From Dyadobacter crusticola DSM 16708 (GTDB lineage: Bacteria; Bacteroidota; Bacteroidia; Cytophagales; Spirosomataceae), in contig NZ_JNJB01000018.1 of NCBI RefSeq assembly GCF_000701505.1, positions 19,698 to 83,697 on the forward strand: 64,000 nt of DNA, written 5' to 3'. This document shows, one piece after another, positions 25,498 through 35,441 of this stretch. The stretch's first letter is position 1; the number at the start of each line of letters is the position of its first letter. Made by a program: the position numbers and the translations under genes. The notes under the pieces were generated by a model. It had not been told where the DNA came from and did no database searches. It saw only the letters and a list, made by a program, of their open reading frames with translations.

Positions 25498-26946
25498 TTA
25501 GTTATTTACCAGTTGTAAAAGTTGGCTTACAGCAGGTTCGGTTAGTTTCAGAAATGTATTTGGATAAATGCCGATCCAGAAAACCATGATCACAAGCGGC
25601 AGAAGCACTGCGCGTTCACTTGCAGTAAGGTCCTGAAATCCTTCCGCCCACTTCGATTTGGGTCCAAACATTGACTTTTGGAACATGCGGAGCATATATA
25701 CCGAACCAAGGATGATCGTAAGTCCGGCAATTGCACCGAGGATACCGTCGTAGTGGAAAACGCTGGATAGCAGCAGGAATTCGCCTACAAACCCATTCGT
25801 CAGCGGCAGGGCTACGCTGCCAAGCAGCAGTACCATAAAATACACGCTCAGGTGGGGAGTACTCTGCGTAATGCCGCCCAGCTGGTCGAGGTACCTTGTT
25901 TTTGTTCTTGAATAAATGATGTCAACAATGAAGAACAGACCGATTACATTTATACCGTGCGCCAGCATTTGAATTAATGCACCTTGTAGTCCATTGACAG
26001 AAGAGGAGAAAACACCTGCTGCCATTAAGCCTACGTGGGCGAAAGAAGAATAGGCGATCAAACGCTTCATATCGCTTTGCTGGATCGCGATGATAGATCC
26101 GTAGATAATTCCGATCACTGAAAGGATCATTGCTAAAAGGCCCCAGCTTTCCATTCCGGCAGGGACGATCGGCAGCAAAAAGCGGATCAAACCGTAAACA
26201 CCCATTTTCAACATAATACCTGACAAAAGCATTGTTGCAGGAGTCGGGGATTCGGTATAGGTATCTGGCTGCCAGGTATGGAATGGGAAAAGCGGCATTT
26301 TGATCGCAAATGCAATGAAGAACGCCCAGAATATAAACCCTTGTACAGCCGGCGCTAATTGAAGCTGGTAAAATGCATTGATTTCAGAGGAATGCGTTCC
26401 TGGTGTTTGGTAGTAAAGATATACCAGCGCCACAAGCATGAACAAACTTCCGAAAATCGTATAAATGAAGAATTTGAAGGTCACTTTCAAACGATTTTCT
26501 CCACCCCAAACTGCAGCGAGGAAATAAACCGGGATCAATGCTGCTTCAAAGAACAGGTAGAACAAGAATGCGTCAGTCGCAGTGAATACGCCAATCAACG
26601 CGGCTTCCATAAACAGGATCAGCGAGTAAAATGTCGCAGCGTTTTTGTAAGAGTGGTTGAATGCGGAAAGGATAATCAGCGGGGTAAGAAACGTGGTGAG
26701 TAGCACCAGTACCAAACTGATCCCGTCAATGCCCGCCGCGAAAGAGATGCCTGCGTTGGTCAACCAGGCGTATTTGAAACCAAACTGGGTTCCTGCGGCA
26801 GGGTCAAATTGAAGCCAGACTGCAACCGCCAGTCCCAGCGACGCGAGTCCGCCTACCAATGCAACCTGTTTGGCAAGGCGCTCACCGGACAATAAGGTGA
26901 GAATTCCAGCCGCAATCGGTAAAAGTATTAAAAGAAGAGTAAGCAT
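25498..26946 (-). CDS. nuoM: NADH-quinone oxidoreductase subunit M
   Basis: A proton-pumping antiporter-like subunit of complex I. 482 aa with about 14 membrane segments. 'LLTTFLTPLIILSAF', 'EAALIPVYFLAAVWGG' (conserved TM5 Glu), 'AIKMPLFPFHTWQPDTYTESPT' and 'MKRLIAYSSFAHVGLMAAGVFS' mark NuoM against NuoL and NuoN. It is 50 bp from nuoL and 8 bp from nuoN. Confidence 0.97.
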   Translation of the reverse strand: MLTLLLILLPIAAGILTLLSGERLAKQVALVGGLASLGLAVAVWLQFDPAAGTQFGFKYAWLTNAGISFAAGIDGISLVLVLLTTFLTPLIILSAFNHSYKNAATFYSLILFMEAALIGVFTATDAFLFYLFFEAALIPVYFLAAVWGGENRLKVTFKFFIYTIFGSLFMLVALVYLYYQTPGTHSSEINAFYQLQLAPAVQGFIFWAFFIAFAIKMPLFPFHTWQPDTYTESPTPATMLLSGIMLKMGVYGLIRFLLPIVPAGMESWGLLAMILSVIGIIYGSIIAIQQSDMKRLIAYSSFAHVGLMAAGVFSSSVNGLQGALIQMLAHGINVIGLFFIVDIIYSRTKTRYLDQLGGITQSTPHLSVYFMVLLLGSVALPLTNGFVGEFLLLSSVFHYDGILGAIAGLTIILGSVYMLRMFQKSMFGPKSKWAEGFQDLTASERAVLLPLVIMVFWIGIYPNTFLKLTEPAVSQLLQLVNN

Positions 26947-26996
26947 ATTTCAGGTCAACGGTCAGCAGTAAATGGTGAACGGATTTAAGAGTAATA

Positions 26997-28913
26997 TCAA
27001 AGTAAAAGCTTCCAGAACAGGATCACGACAATGCCCAGTACCATCGCAAAAACGTACTCTCCTGTTGAGCCAGTTTGTGTCTTTCTCAGGAGCCCGGCAA
27101 GAAAGCTTGTCAGCCGAACAGTTGCATTTACAAAAAGATCAATGAAGAACTCGCCGAAGCTGTACAGGATATTTGATAGTGTTTTGACAGGTTTTACGAA
27201 AACTGAGTCGTACAGTTCGTCGACATAGTATTTATTGTAAATAACGCGCTGCAATGCTGGTTTTTCGGCGGAATCCGGAGCAGGTACCGCGCCTTTTTGA
27301 ACATACATTACAAAGGCAGCAATTCCAGCGATCAGGGCCGCGGCTACTGAAATGCCCATTAACATATATTCTTCCGAGTGGGAGAGTGTTGTTGCTTCAA
27401 ATGCGGCAGGGTTAACTTGTCTGGCTGTATCATAAAGCGGGCTCATGAATTCGGCCAGGTGGTGTGTCCCGTGCAACGCTTCTGGTACCCCGATAAATCC
27501 GCCGACTGCCGAAAGTACAGCAAGTACGATCAACGGGATCGTCATGGAAGCGGGTGATTCGTGCAAATGATGCTCCTGCTCGTGTGTTCCCCGGAAGGTA
27601 CCGAAGAATGTCAGGAAGAGCAGACGGAACATATAAAAGGATGTCATCACCGAGCCAAGCACACCCACTACCCAAAGTGCCTTGTTATGTTCAAAAACAT
27701 GCGCCAGGATTTCGTCTTTCGAGAAGAAACCCGAGAATGGCGGAAGACCTGAAATCGCCCAGGTGGCAACGAAGAATGTAATGAAGGTAACAGGCAATTT
27801 CTTTCTTAAACCGCCCATTGACCGGATATCCTGCTCGTCTGACATCGCGTGGATCACACTACCGGCACCGAGGAAAAGCAATGCTTTAAAGAATGCATGC
27901 GTGATCACATGGAACATCGAAGCCGAATAAGCCATGGCGCCAAGTCCCATGAACATGTATCCCAGCTGACTTACCGTAGAGTAGGCCAGTACCTTTTTGA
28001 TGTCATTTTGTAACAAACCAATGGAAGCTGCGAATAATGCAGTAGCTCCGCCGATAATACCTACGATTTCCAGTGTGGAAGGCGCCAGCGAGTAGAGGAC
28101 GTTGGAACGAATCACCATGTAAATTCCCGCTGTTACCATCGTTGCGGCGTGGATCAATGCAGAAACCGGGGTAGGTCCGGCCATCGCGTCGGGCAGCCAG
28201 GTGTACAATGGAATTTGGGCCGACTTACCCATTGCTCCGATAAACAGGAATAATGTAATGGCTACAATAGCAGGATCTTCGAGTGAGAAGCTGGCTGCTT
28301 TGCTGAAAACTTCGGTGTACTCAACTGAACCAAACGTGGCAATAATGGTAAATATCCCAAGCAAGAAGCCGAGGTCACCTACACGGTTCATGATAAATGC
28401 CTTGCGGGCTGCATTGTTGTAGTTGGTGTTCTTATTCCAAAAGCCGATCAGCAGGTAAGAGCAAAGCCCAACACCTTCCCAGCCTATGAACATGATCACG
28501 TAATTCGAGCCGAGAACAAGCAGCAGCATGAAAAACAAAAACAGGTTGAGGTAAGCGAAAAACTTGCCAAATCCCTCATCATGGTGCATGTACCCGATTG
28601 AATAAACGTGGATCAGCGAACCAACGCCGGTAATGATCATCAGCATCAGCAATGAAAGCTGATCAACCTGAAAGGAGAATGGAATGCGCAGCTCGCCTAC
28701 TGTAATCCAGTCAAAAAGAGGGACTACCAGCGGCTGACTTCCCGAGGCCAGGAATGCATTGAAGGTCATTACGGAAATTGCAAAGCTGGCCACCACAGCA
28801 AGGGTACCAATAATTCCAACCGCTCCTTTTGGTATTGTTTTGAATCCGAGCCCATTGATCAGAAAGCCAACAAGCGGCAATAACGGGATCAGGATAAGTA
28901 ATGATGCAGACAT
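26997..28913 (-). CDS. nuoL: NADH-quinone oxidoreductase subunit L
   Basis: The distal antiporter-like subunit of complex I with the long amphipathic arm. 638 aa. 'VYSIGYMHHDEGFGKFFAYLNLF', 'FIGWEGVGLCSYLLIGFW' (conserved Glu), 'SAQIPLYTWLPDAMAGPTPVSALIHAATMVTAG' (the NuoL signature) and 'VLAYSTVSQLGYMFMGLG'. The C-terminal section 'NKYYVDELYDSVFV', followed by a last hydrophobic helix, is the lateral helix and anchor. It lies between nuoK (57 bp upstream) and nuoM. Confidence 0.97.
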   Translation of the reverse strand: MSASLLILIPLLPLVGFLINGLGFKTIPKGAVGIIGTLAVVASFAISVMTFNAFLASGSQPLVVPLFDWITVGELRIPFSFQVDQLSLLMLMIITGVGSLIHVYSIGYMHHDEGFGKFFAYLNLFLFFMLLLVLGSNYVIMFIGWEGVGLCSYLLIGFWNKNTNYNNAARKAFIMNRVGDLGFLLGIFTIIATFGSVEYTEVFSKAASFSLEDPAIVAITLFLFIGAMGKSAQIPLYTWLPDAMAGPTPVSALIHAATMVTAGIYMVIRSNVLYSLAPSTLEIVGIIGGATALFAASIGLLQNDIKKVLAYSTVSQLGYMFMGLGAMAYSASMFHVITHAFFKALLFLGAGSVIHAMSDEQDIRSMGGLRKKLPVTFITFFVATWAISGLPPFSGFFSKDEILAHVFEHNKALWVVGVLGSVMTSFYMFRLLFLTFFGTFRGTHEQEHHLHESPASMTIPLIVLAVLSAVGGFIGVPEALHGTHHLAEFMSPLYDTARQVNPAAFEATTLSHSEEYMLMGISVAAALIAGIAAFVMYVQKGAVPAPDSAEKPALQRVIYNKYYVDELYDSVFVKPVKTLSNILYSFGEFFIDLFVNATVRLTSFLAGLLRKTQTGSTGEYVFAMVLGIVVILFWKLLL

Positions 28914-28970
28914 ATTTAAAATGGACTTTGATCTCTGGTTCTGAAAATGAAAATGGTTATAATCAACAGC

Positions 28971-29324
28971 TTACCATTTCAATTTGTTAAGAAAACCAAT
29001 ATCTGTATTTCTGGTATTTCGATAAATCATTACGATAATGGCTAGGCCCACAGCTACTTCGGCAGCTGCAACTGCCATGATAAAGAACACGAAAACCTGC
29101 CCGGACGGATCAGATCTGTAAGAAGAGAAAGCGATCAGCAGGAGGTTGGCAGCATTGAGCATTAATTCAACAGACATGAAAATAATGATCGCATTTCTCC
29201 GGGTCAAAACCCCGATAATGCCAATCACAAACAGTAAGGTGCTGAGAATTAAGTAGTGTTGAAGAGGAATATTCTGAATAACCGATGGTATAGTAACCTC
29301 TGGAATAGTAGGGTTTGGAATCAT
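28971..29324 (-). CDS. nuoK: NADH-quinone oxidoreductase subunit K
   Basis: A small three-helix complex I subunit (117 aa). Residues '[45 protein letters not shown]' carry the conserved buried Glu of 'SVELM' and the following helix. The tail '[18 protein letters not shown]' holds the second conserved Glu. The N-terminal 18 residues, rich in Pro, Ile and Val, are longer than in most NuoK. It is the first gene of the set. No nuoA-nuoJ lies in the window. Confidence 0.96.
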   Translation of the reverse strand: MIPNPTIPEVTIPSVIQNIPLQHYLILSTLLFVIGIIGVLTRRNAIIIFMSVELMLNAANLLLIAFSSYRSDPSGQVFVFFIMAVAAAEVAVGLAIIVMIYRNTRNTDIGFLNKLKW

Positions 29325-29380
29325 ATCAGATTTACCTTATAGGATATTCGGTTAAAATAGTATCAAAAACAGATTTGTGG

Positions 29381-29388
29381 CAAAAATA
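29381..29388 (-). promoter_or_regulatory. -7 box (TATTTTTG) upstream of nuoK
   Basis: It matches TAnnTTTG on the minus strand, about 57 bp before the nuoK ATG. This supports a promoter at the start of the four-gene nuo set rather than read-through from the exonuclease gene. No good -33 box was found. Confidence 0.5.
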
Positions 29389-29405
29389 GGTATAAATACG
29401 ATATA

Positions 29406-30215
29406 TCAGCGTTGGGTCAATGCCCGTAATTTGATTTCCGTCAATTTTCGTTTGGTATCCAGTGGGAATTCGCCTTTCATCATCCAATCGAAGAATGAAG
29501 GTTCATTTTTAAGGATATCGGTGACCTTTTTACCATTGTGTTTACCAAAATTAAAGACCTCTTCGCCCTTTTCGTTGAAGACCATCCTTCCTGCAAAATC
29601 AATGATCTTTGATGCCGTCAGATCGTGCAGTGCGCCTACGTCGTTTTTAATGGGTTCAGTCTCCTTACCGTGAGTGTCGGTAATCTTCATGCCCTCGTAT
29701 TTGGCAATCTGGCCTTGCAACACTTCAAATGTTGCGATCGTATCGGCCTCGGCGCTATGGGCATTTTCAAGCGTCTTACCGCAATAGAATTTATAGGCAG
29801 CGGCCAGGTTGCGCGGTTCCATCATGTGATAAATGCGCTGCGCATCCACCATTTTTCGGTTTTTTACGTCAAAATCAACACCTACCCGTAAAAACTCTTC
29901 CACCAGCATCGGGATATCAAACCGGTTGCTGTTGAAACCGGCCAGGTCACATCCTTCGAGGAAAGACGCCAGGTTTCTGGCTATGCTTTTGAATGTAGGC
30001 GCGTCCTTCACGTCCTCGTCGTAAATGCCGTGTATCAGGCTGCTTTCCAACGGAATCGGCATTTCAGGATTGATCCTCCGGGTCCGGATTTCGGTTTCTC
30101 CATTCACCAGAGCCTTGACCACCGATATTTCTACAATCCGGTCACGACAAATATTGACTCCGGTGGTTTCAAGATCGAAAAAAGCAAGCGGCTTTTTCAG
30201 ACGGAGGGTATGCAT
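29406..30215 (-). CDS. 3'-5' exonuclease, DnaQ/DEDDh family
   Basis: 269 aa. DEDDh motifs: ExoI 'FFDLETTGVNICRDRIVEIS' (Asp and Glu), ExoII 'LAGFNSNRFDIPMLVEEF' and ExoIII 'AHSAEADTIATFEVL' (His and Asp). The C-terminal 60 residues ('GRMVFNEKGEEVFNFGKHNGKKVTDILK ... FPLDTKRKLTE', with internal interruption) resemble the exodeoxyribonuclease X/DUF3820 tail found on many such proteins. It may proofread or degrade ssDNA. It is not a full polymerase III epsilon subunit by neighbours. It precedes nuoK on the same strand with an 81-bp gap. Confidence 0.92.
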   Translation of the reverse strand: MHTLRLKKPLAFFDLETTGVNICRDRIVEISVVKALVNGETEIRTRRINPEMPIPLESSLIHGIYDEDVKDAPTFKSIARNLASFLEGCDLAGFNSNRFDIPMLVEEFLRVGVDFDVKNRKMVDAQRIYHMMEPRNLAAAYKFYCGKTLENAHSAEADTIATFEVLQGQIAKYEGMKITDTHGKETEPIKNDVGALHDLTASKIIDFAGRMVFNEKGEEVFNFGKHNGKKVTDILKNEPSFFDWMMKGEFPLDTKRKLTEIKLRALTQR

Positions 30216-30343
30216 AAGGCTACTCTAATTTGATTCAGCGACCCGAAGTTACGTCGAAAGCCCAGACAGCGCAAGAAAGGCAGTTGTTTGGAAAGATTAT
30301 AAAAAGTCGAACTGGGCTGGTGTGATTAGACCAAAATTAACAA

Positions 30344-31846
30344 CTAATCCTCCATCCAGCCAAACGACTTGCTCACCGCTTTTTTCCAGCCTAAATGATA
30401 TTTCTCGCGGGTAGCTGCGTCCATATCCGGGTTCCAGGTGTGTGCGATTGCCCAGTTCTTTTTAAGCTCTTCGGTGTTTTGCCAGTAACCTACCGCTAGT
30501 CCGGCTGCATAAGCTGCACCTAATGCGGTAGTTTCTGCAACTGCCGGAGCTACAACCTGCGTATTCAGAATGTCCGACTGGAATTGCATCAGCAGCTGGT
30601 TTGCCACCATTCCGCCATCAACCCTTAAAGACGCGAGCTTAATGCCTGAATCCTGCTCCATAGAACGCACTACGTCCACAGTCTGGTAGGCAGTAGCTTC
30701 CAAAACGGCCCTCGCAATGTGCCCTTTATTCACATATCTGGTTAATCCTGCAATTACGCCTCGGGCGTCGTTCCGCCAGTAGGGCGCATACAATCCGGAG
30801 AATGCAGGTACGAAGTAAGCGCCTCCATTGTCGGCTACTGTTCTCGCGAGCGTTTCGATATCGCTGCTGTTCTGGATCAAACCCAGGTTATCACGAACCC
30901 ATTGCACCAGCGCGCCGGTCACCGCTACGCTGCCCTCCAATGCATATTGAACCGGCTGGTTTCCGAATTGGTACGAGATGGTCGTCAGTAGTCCGTGTTC
31001 AGATGTTTTCAGTTCGCTGCCTGTATTCATTACCAAAAAACAACCGGTACCGTATGTATTTTTCGCCATTCCCGGTTCAAAACACGTTTGTCCCACCAGC
31101 GCTGCATGCTGGTCGCCCAGGTCGCCTGCCACTGGCACGCCGGGCAGGATCTCATTGGTCACGTGGCCGTAAACTTCGCTGCTGCTTTTGATTTCAGGAA
31201 GCATTTTTTCGGGGATGTTATACGCTTCGAGCATGCTGGCATCCCACTGCAAAGTACGCAGGTTCATCAGCTGGGTGCGGCTTGCATTTGAAACGTCGGT
31301 CACGTGAATGCCGCTTTGGGTAGAGCCTGTCAGATGCCAGATCAGGAAGGTGTCTATGTTCCCGAACAGCGCCTCGCCTTTTTCTGCATCTTCGCGCAGC
31401 CCGTCCACATTATCCAGCAGCCATTTTAATTTCAATCCGCTGAAATAAGTTGAAACTGGCAAGCCGGTGATATCCCTAAACTGATTGAGCCCGCCTTCTC
31501 TTTCGTATTTAGCAACAAGTTCGGTTGTCCGGGTATCCTGCCAGACCAATGCATTATAGTAAGGTTTGCCTGTCCTTTTGTTCCAAACTACCGTGGTTTC
31601 GCGCTGATTGGTAATGCCGATCGCTGCAATATCCGCTGCTGTGGCCGACGCATTGATCCTCGCAATTGCGATTACTTCCAAAGTATTCTTCCAGATCTCA
31701 ACAGGATTGTGTTCCACCCAGCCCGGTTGCGGATATATCTGCTCGTGTTCTTTTTGCCCCACGGAAACAATATTCCCGCTATGGTTAAAAAGAATGCAGC
31801 GCGTGCTGGTTGTTCCCTGATCGATTGCAGCGATATATTTGGACAT
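30344..31846 (-). CDS. glpK: glycerol kinase
   Basis: Phosphorylates glycerol with ATP for entry into lipids or glycolysis. 500 aa, normal length. FGGY-family motifs: '[18 protein letters not shown]' (phosphate 1), '[19 protein letters not shown]' (glycerol-binding Arg-Glu), '[11 protein letters not shown]', '[19 protein letters not shown]' (catalytic Asp), '[15 protein letters not shown]', '[10 protein letters not shown]' and '[19 protein letters not shown]'. No glpF or glpD is next to it. It stands alone, divergent from pbpC across about 120 bp. Confidence 0.97.
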   Translation of the reverse strand: MSKYIAAIDQGTTSTRCILFNHSGNIVSVGQKEHEQIYPQPGWVEHNPVEIWKNTLEVIAIARINASATAADIAAIGITNQRETTVVWNKRTGKPYYNALVWQDTRTTELVAKYEREGGLNQFRDITGLPVSTYFSGLKLKWLLDNVDGLREDAEKGEALFGNIDTFLIWHLTGSTQSGIHVTDVSNASRTQLMNLRTLQWDASMLEAYNIPEKMLPEIKSSSEVYGHVTNEILPGVPVAGDLGDQHAALVGQTCFEPGMAKNTYGTGCFLVMNTGSELKTSEHGLLTTISYQFGNQPVQYALEGSVAVTGALVQWVRDNLGLIQNSSDIETLARTVADNGGAYFVPAFSGLYAPYWRNDARGVIAGLTRYVNKGHIARAVLEATAYQTVDVVRSMEQDSGIKLASLRVDGGMVANQLLMQFQSDILNTQVVAPAVAETTALGAAYAAGLAVGYWQNTEELKKNWAIAHTWNPDMDAATREKYHLGWKKAVSKSFGWMED

Positions 31847-31929
31847 AATGGTATTTTGATTGGCTTAAATTGAAGTAAAGTCAGTAAGTAGTGAAAATTA
31901 ACTGATCAGGACAAAACAGAATCTAATTT

Positions 31930-31937
31930 TATCTTTG
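31930..31937 (+). promoter_or_regulatory. -7 box (TATCTTTG) for pbpC
   Basis: A perfect TAnnTTTG match with the commonest inner bases. It places the transcription start about 31944, which argues against a TTG start at 31935 and for the ATG at 31968, with a leader of about 24 nt. Confidence 0.6.
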
Positions 31938-31967
31938 TCAAAGAACCCTCTTTACACACCAGTCAAC

Positions 31968-34265
31968 ATGAAAAAAGTAAAGGTCAGAAAAGCTTTTTGG
32001 GCAATTTTGTCTGTATTGCTGCTGCTACTGCTCCTTGATCTTGCATTCCCATTCAAACCCAAAATCAGCTACGCCACTCAGGTTACCGACAGGAAAGGGA
32101 AAGTGATCCACGCGTTTTTGAGTGATGATGAAAAATGGCGGCTTTACACGGCATTGCCGGAGATTACCCCATTGCTTAGCAAAACGCTGATTTATAAGGA
32201 AGACCAATATTTCTATTACCATTTTGGTGTCAATCCGTTTGCGGTTGCACGCGCTGCGTTCAGGAATGTTTTTTCGGGTAAAAGGACGTCCGGCGCATCC
32301 ACGATCACTATGCAGGTAGTGAGGCTGATGCAACCGCGCGAGCGTACTTATTCCAATAAACTGATAGAAATGGCGCGGGCAGTGCAACTGGAAGCGCATT
32401 ATTCTAAAAAAGAGATCCTGCAATTCTACGTCAACCTGATTCCTTACGGTGGGAATATCGAAGGGATTAAATCAGCAGCACTGCTGTATTTTGGTAAATC
32501 GCCCCAGCTACTGAGCCTGGCGGAAATCACAGCATTGACAATCGTCCCGAACCGACCGTCCAGCTTACGTCCGGGCGCCAAAAATGATGCATTGCGACTG
32601 GCCAGAAATAGCTGGTTACAAAGATTTGAACAGGAGGGTTTATTTGAAAAAAATCTGATTGAAGATGCTTTACAGGAACCTTTGCAGGTGAGGAGACTGC
32701 ACGCACCACGTCACGCGCCGCACTTATCTCTTAGGCTCAAAAAGCAGTTTTCTGGTCAGCCTATTATCGCAACTACCGTCAATTTTCAATCACAAAAGCA
32801 GATTGAAGAGCAGGTTTATAATTTTATCAACCGCCGTAAGCTGATGAATATTCACAATGCGGCTGTGCTCGTCGTGAATAACGAAACGTTGGAAGTAGAA
32901 GCTTACGTCGGTTCGGCGGACTTCAATAATCCCTTCGACGGCGGACAGGTGGACGGGATCAGGGCAGTGCGCTCGCCGGGTAGCACTTTGAAGCCGCTTT
33001 TGTATGCCACAGCATTTGATAAAGGGATAATTACTCCCAAAAGTGTACTGAATGACGTACCGGGAAATTTTAGCGGATACGAGCCTGAGAACTTTGACCA
33101 GCGGTTTAATGGTCCGGTTACCACGGAATTTGCATTGGCCAACTCACTGAATATTCCTGCGGTCCGGGTTTTGAAGGAAATCAGTACCCCCGCATTGATC
33201 GGCAAACTCCGAAAAGCAGGTTTTAAAACAGTAGACAGGCAGGCCAAAGATCTGGGATTATCGCTGATCCTGGGGGGCTGCGGCGTAACATTGGAAGAAT
33301 TAACACGCCTTTTTGCCGCATTTGCAAATAGAGGAGAACTCCGGCCGCTGAGGTATGTAAAGCAATCAGATCGGGTCAAGGGAGAAAACATCGTATCTGC
33401 GGAAGCGGCCTTTCTGGTAACGGGCATTCTGACCAAAATTACCCGCCCCGACTTACCTACCAATTTTGACAATACTTATCATTTACCAAAGATTGCCTGG
33501 AAAACAGGTACCTCTTACGGAAAGCGTGACGCTTGGAGCATTGGTTATAATAAAAGGTACACGGTTGGGGTTTGGGTTGGCAACTTTTCGGGTGAGGGAG
33601 TACCGGAGCTGAGCGGGGCCAAAACCGCGACGCCGCTCCTGTTTTCTATTTTCAATGCATTGGACTACAACTCACCAAGGGGCTGGTACCAGTCTCCGGC
33701 AGATATTTCTACCAGGCTGGTCTGCCCGGCAACAGGCGACATTCCTTCGGAGTTTTGCACGCACTCAGTACCAGGCGAGTACATTGTAGGTGTATCCAAT
33801 TTCCGGAAATGCCAGCATTTGCGCTGGGTTTTTACAGATTCTGCGGGCAAGATTTCTTATTGTACTTATTGTCTTCCTGAGAATGGATTTGAAAAACAAG
33901 CGTATCCTAACCTCGCGCCTGAATTGATCACATTTAATGAAATGCAGAAAATACCCTATCAAAAAATTCCGCCGCATAATCCAAAGTGTGAGCGGGTTTT
34001 TCACGATGGTGCTCCATTAATTGTGAGTCCAAATGAGGGAAGTGAATATTACATCCGGAAAGATGAGCCGCAGCAGTTACAGCTGGCTTGTCAGGCGGCG
34101 AATGATGTGGAGGAAGTTTTCTGGTATATCAATAATAAAATGACCCGAAAGGCAAAACCGCATGAGGCCGTTTTCATCAGTCCGCCGCCAGGTAGGGTAA
34201 AGATCTCTTGCAGCGACGATAAGGGAAGGAATTCTGATGTGTGGATTACAGTGAAGCGGATGTAA
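31968..34265 (+). CDS. pbpC: penicillin-binding protein 1C (bifunctional transglycosylase/transpeptidase)
   Basis: 765 aa from the ATG 31968. One membrane anchor (residues 8-28) precedes the transglycosylase domain: 'YKEDQYFYYHFGVNPFAVARA' with catalytic Glu, 'GASTITMQVVRLM', 'KKEILQFYVNLIPYGGNIEGIKSAALLYFGKSP'. In the transpeptidase domain the SxxK serine is Ser339 ('GSTLKP'), SxN falls in 'ANSLNIPAVR', and KTG is at 512-514 ('WKTGTSYGK'). The C-terminal 90 residues are the BiPBP_C Ig-like module that marks PBP1C. It polymerises and possibly crosslinks peptidoglycan at the cell surface. It is transcribed alone and ends before a hairpin-rich gap. Confidence 0.96.
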   Translation: MKKVKVRKAFWAILSVLLLLLLLDLAFPFKPKISYATQVTDRKGKVIHAFLSDDEKWRLYTALPEITPLLSKTLIYKEDQYFYYHFGVNPFAVARAAFRNVFSGKRTSGASTITMQVVRLMQPRERTYSNKLIEMARAVQLEAHYSKKEILQFYVNLIPYGGNIEGIKSAALLYFGKSPQLLSLAEITALTIVPNRPSSLRPGAKNDALRLARNSWLQRFEQEGLFEKNLIEDALQEPLQVRRLHAPRHAPHLSLRLKKQFSGQPIIATTVNFQSQKQIEEQVYNFINRRKLMNIHNAAVLVVNNETLEVEAYVGSADFNNPFDGGQVDGIRAVRSPGSTLKPLLYATAFDKGIITPKSVLNDVPGNFSGYEPENFDQRFNGPVTTEFALANSLNIPAVRVLKEISTPALIGKLRKAGFKTVDRQAKDLGLSLILGGCGVTLEELTRLFAAFANRGELRPLRYVKQSDRVKGENIVSAEAAFLVTGILTKITRPDLPTNFDNTYHLPKIAWKTGTSYGKRDAWSIGYNKRYTVGVWVGNFSGEGVPELSGAKTATPLLFSIFNALDYNSPRGWYQSPADISTRLVCPATGDIPSEFCTHSVPGEYIVGVSNFRKCQHLRWVFTDSAGKISYCTYCLPENGFEKQAYPNLAPELITFNEMQKIPYQKIPPHNPKCERVFHDGAPLIVSPNEGSEYYIRKDEPQQLQLACQAANDVEEVFWYINNKMTRKAKPHEAVFISPPPGRVKISCSDDKGRNSDVWITVKRM

Positions 34266-34301
34266 AAAGTGATTAATTTTTGTCATTAATTGGCACTGGT
34301 G

Positions 34302-34385
34302 GTTATTTGCAGTTATTAGTTGTCTTATAGGTCAGATCTGAAAAAAATTCCGATCTACACCAAACAACCAATGACTACAAATGAC
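34302..34385. repeat. imperfect inverted repeat between convergent genes
   Basis: Left arm 34302-34338 and right arm 34352-34385 are reverse complements over most of their length, both ending in GATC next to a 13-nt A-rich centre. Nearly all mismatches are transitions (T/C and A/G), leaving G-U pairs if transcribed. The direct words GTCATT and CAATGACTACAAATGAC recur nearby. It occupies the gap between pbpC and the M28 peptidase gene, which converge, so either a bidirectional RNA hairpin or a small interspersed (REP/MITE-like) element is possible. Confidence 0.6.
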
Positions 34386-34409
34386 AATAAATAACTATAA
34401 ACGCCACCC

Positions 34410-35441
34410 TTACAATGCTTCTCCCGCTGCTTCCTGGTAGAGCACCTGCACCAATGTTTGTCCGACTGCTTTCAACGTGTTTGGATCAATATTCTCCATG
34501 TCATCGTGGGCTGTGTGCCAATCCGGGAAGAATGTAAGCAGCGTGGAATTGCGGTTTGTGTGGATAATGTCGATCATCGGAATGCGGGCGATTTCGTTTA
34601 CAGGTACGTGATCATCGGTCACTGATGAGCCGCGTTCATCTATGAAATAGTTGTTGTAACCCAGTCTGCTTGCTGTTGTCCAAACCTGGCGAACCACATC
34701 TTCTGCAAATTTCATGGAAAGGCCTTCTTTCGAGAAAGTAGCTCCTTTGGCACCCACCATATCCAGTAATACTCCAAAATATGCTGTGTAATTAGGTACG
34801 TGCCTGTTGGTAGCCCAGTGCTTGGACCCCAGACAAAAACCGCTGTAATCCATGTCTGTCTGCGTTTCCGTACTTCCCCAATCTTCCGCATCAAAAAAGA
34901 TGATATCCACGCCAATATCCGGTTTGCTCGGCTGTGCTGCCAGTAAGCGGGCGATTTCCAGCAATACGCCCACGCCGCTTGCACCATCGTTTGCGGCGAG
35001 CACGGGTTTGTTTTTAACAAGAGAATCCTGGTCTGAGAATGGGCGCGAGTCCCAGTGGGAAGTAAGCAAAATGCGCTTGGATGCAGTCGGATTGAAACTT
35101 CCGATAATGTTGCGTGCATTCAGTTTGGTACCGTCATAAGTAGTCGCAGTAAATGGTTGCTCCATTACCTGCAAACCGTATTTCTTTAATGTAGCTACGA
35201 GGTAATCGCCGCATAGCTGGTGAGGTTTTGAATTGGGTACCCGGGCGCCAAAGTCAACCTGCTTCTGGATAAATGCGTAGGCAGAATCTGCGTTGAACGC
35301 AGGACTCGCGACGAGCTTGGGAGCAGCAGCTTCGGTAGTTTGTTCCGAGCTGGTGTTGCTCTTACAGCCTGCAATTAAGATAGAAAAGCAAAAAAGGTAA
35401 CTGAATGATTTGAAAACCAGGTTCTTAGAAAGAAATAGCAT
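34410..35441 (-). CDS. M28-family metallopeptidase, lipoprotein (glutaminyl cyclase-like)
   Basis: 343 aa from the ATG at 35441. An earlier in-frame ATG at 35480 would overlap the upstream gene by 56 bp. The N-terminal hydrophobic segment ends in lipobox 'ILIAGC', so it is an envelope lipoprotein. The M28 zinc ligands appear in 'LTSHWDSRPF' (His-x-Asp), 'ANDGASGVGVLLEIARLL' (bridging Asp) and 'IIFFDAEDWG' (catalytic and ligand acidic residues), then late 'IDIIHTN'. The family includes aminopeptidases and bacterial or animal glutaminyl cyclases, and I cannot choose between these. Its start overlaps the DUF192 gene end by 17 bp, so they are cotranscribed. Confidence 0.85.
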   Translation of the reverse strand: MLFLSKNLVFKSFSYLFCFSILIAGCKSNTSSEQTTEAAAPKLVASPAFNADSAYAFIQKQVDFGARVPNSKPHQLCGDYLVATLKKYGLQVMEQPFTATTYDGTKLNARNIIGSFNPTASKRILLTSHWDSRPFSDQDSLVKNKPVLAANDGASGVGVLLEIARLLAAQPSKPDIGVDIIFFDAEDWGSTETQTDMDYSGFCLGSKHWATNRHVPNYTAYFGVLLDMVGAKGATFSKEGLSMKFAEDVVRQVWTTASRLGYNNYFIDERGSSVTDDHVPVNEIARIPMIDIIHTNRNSTLLTFFPDWHTAHDDMENIDPNTLKAVGQTLVQVLYQEAAGEAL

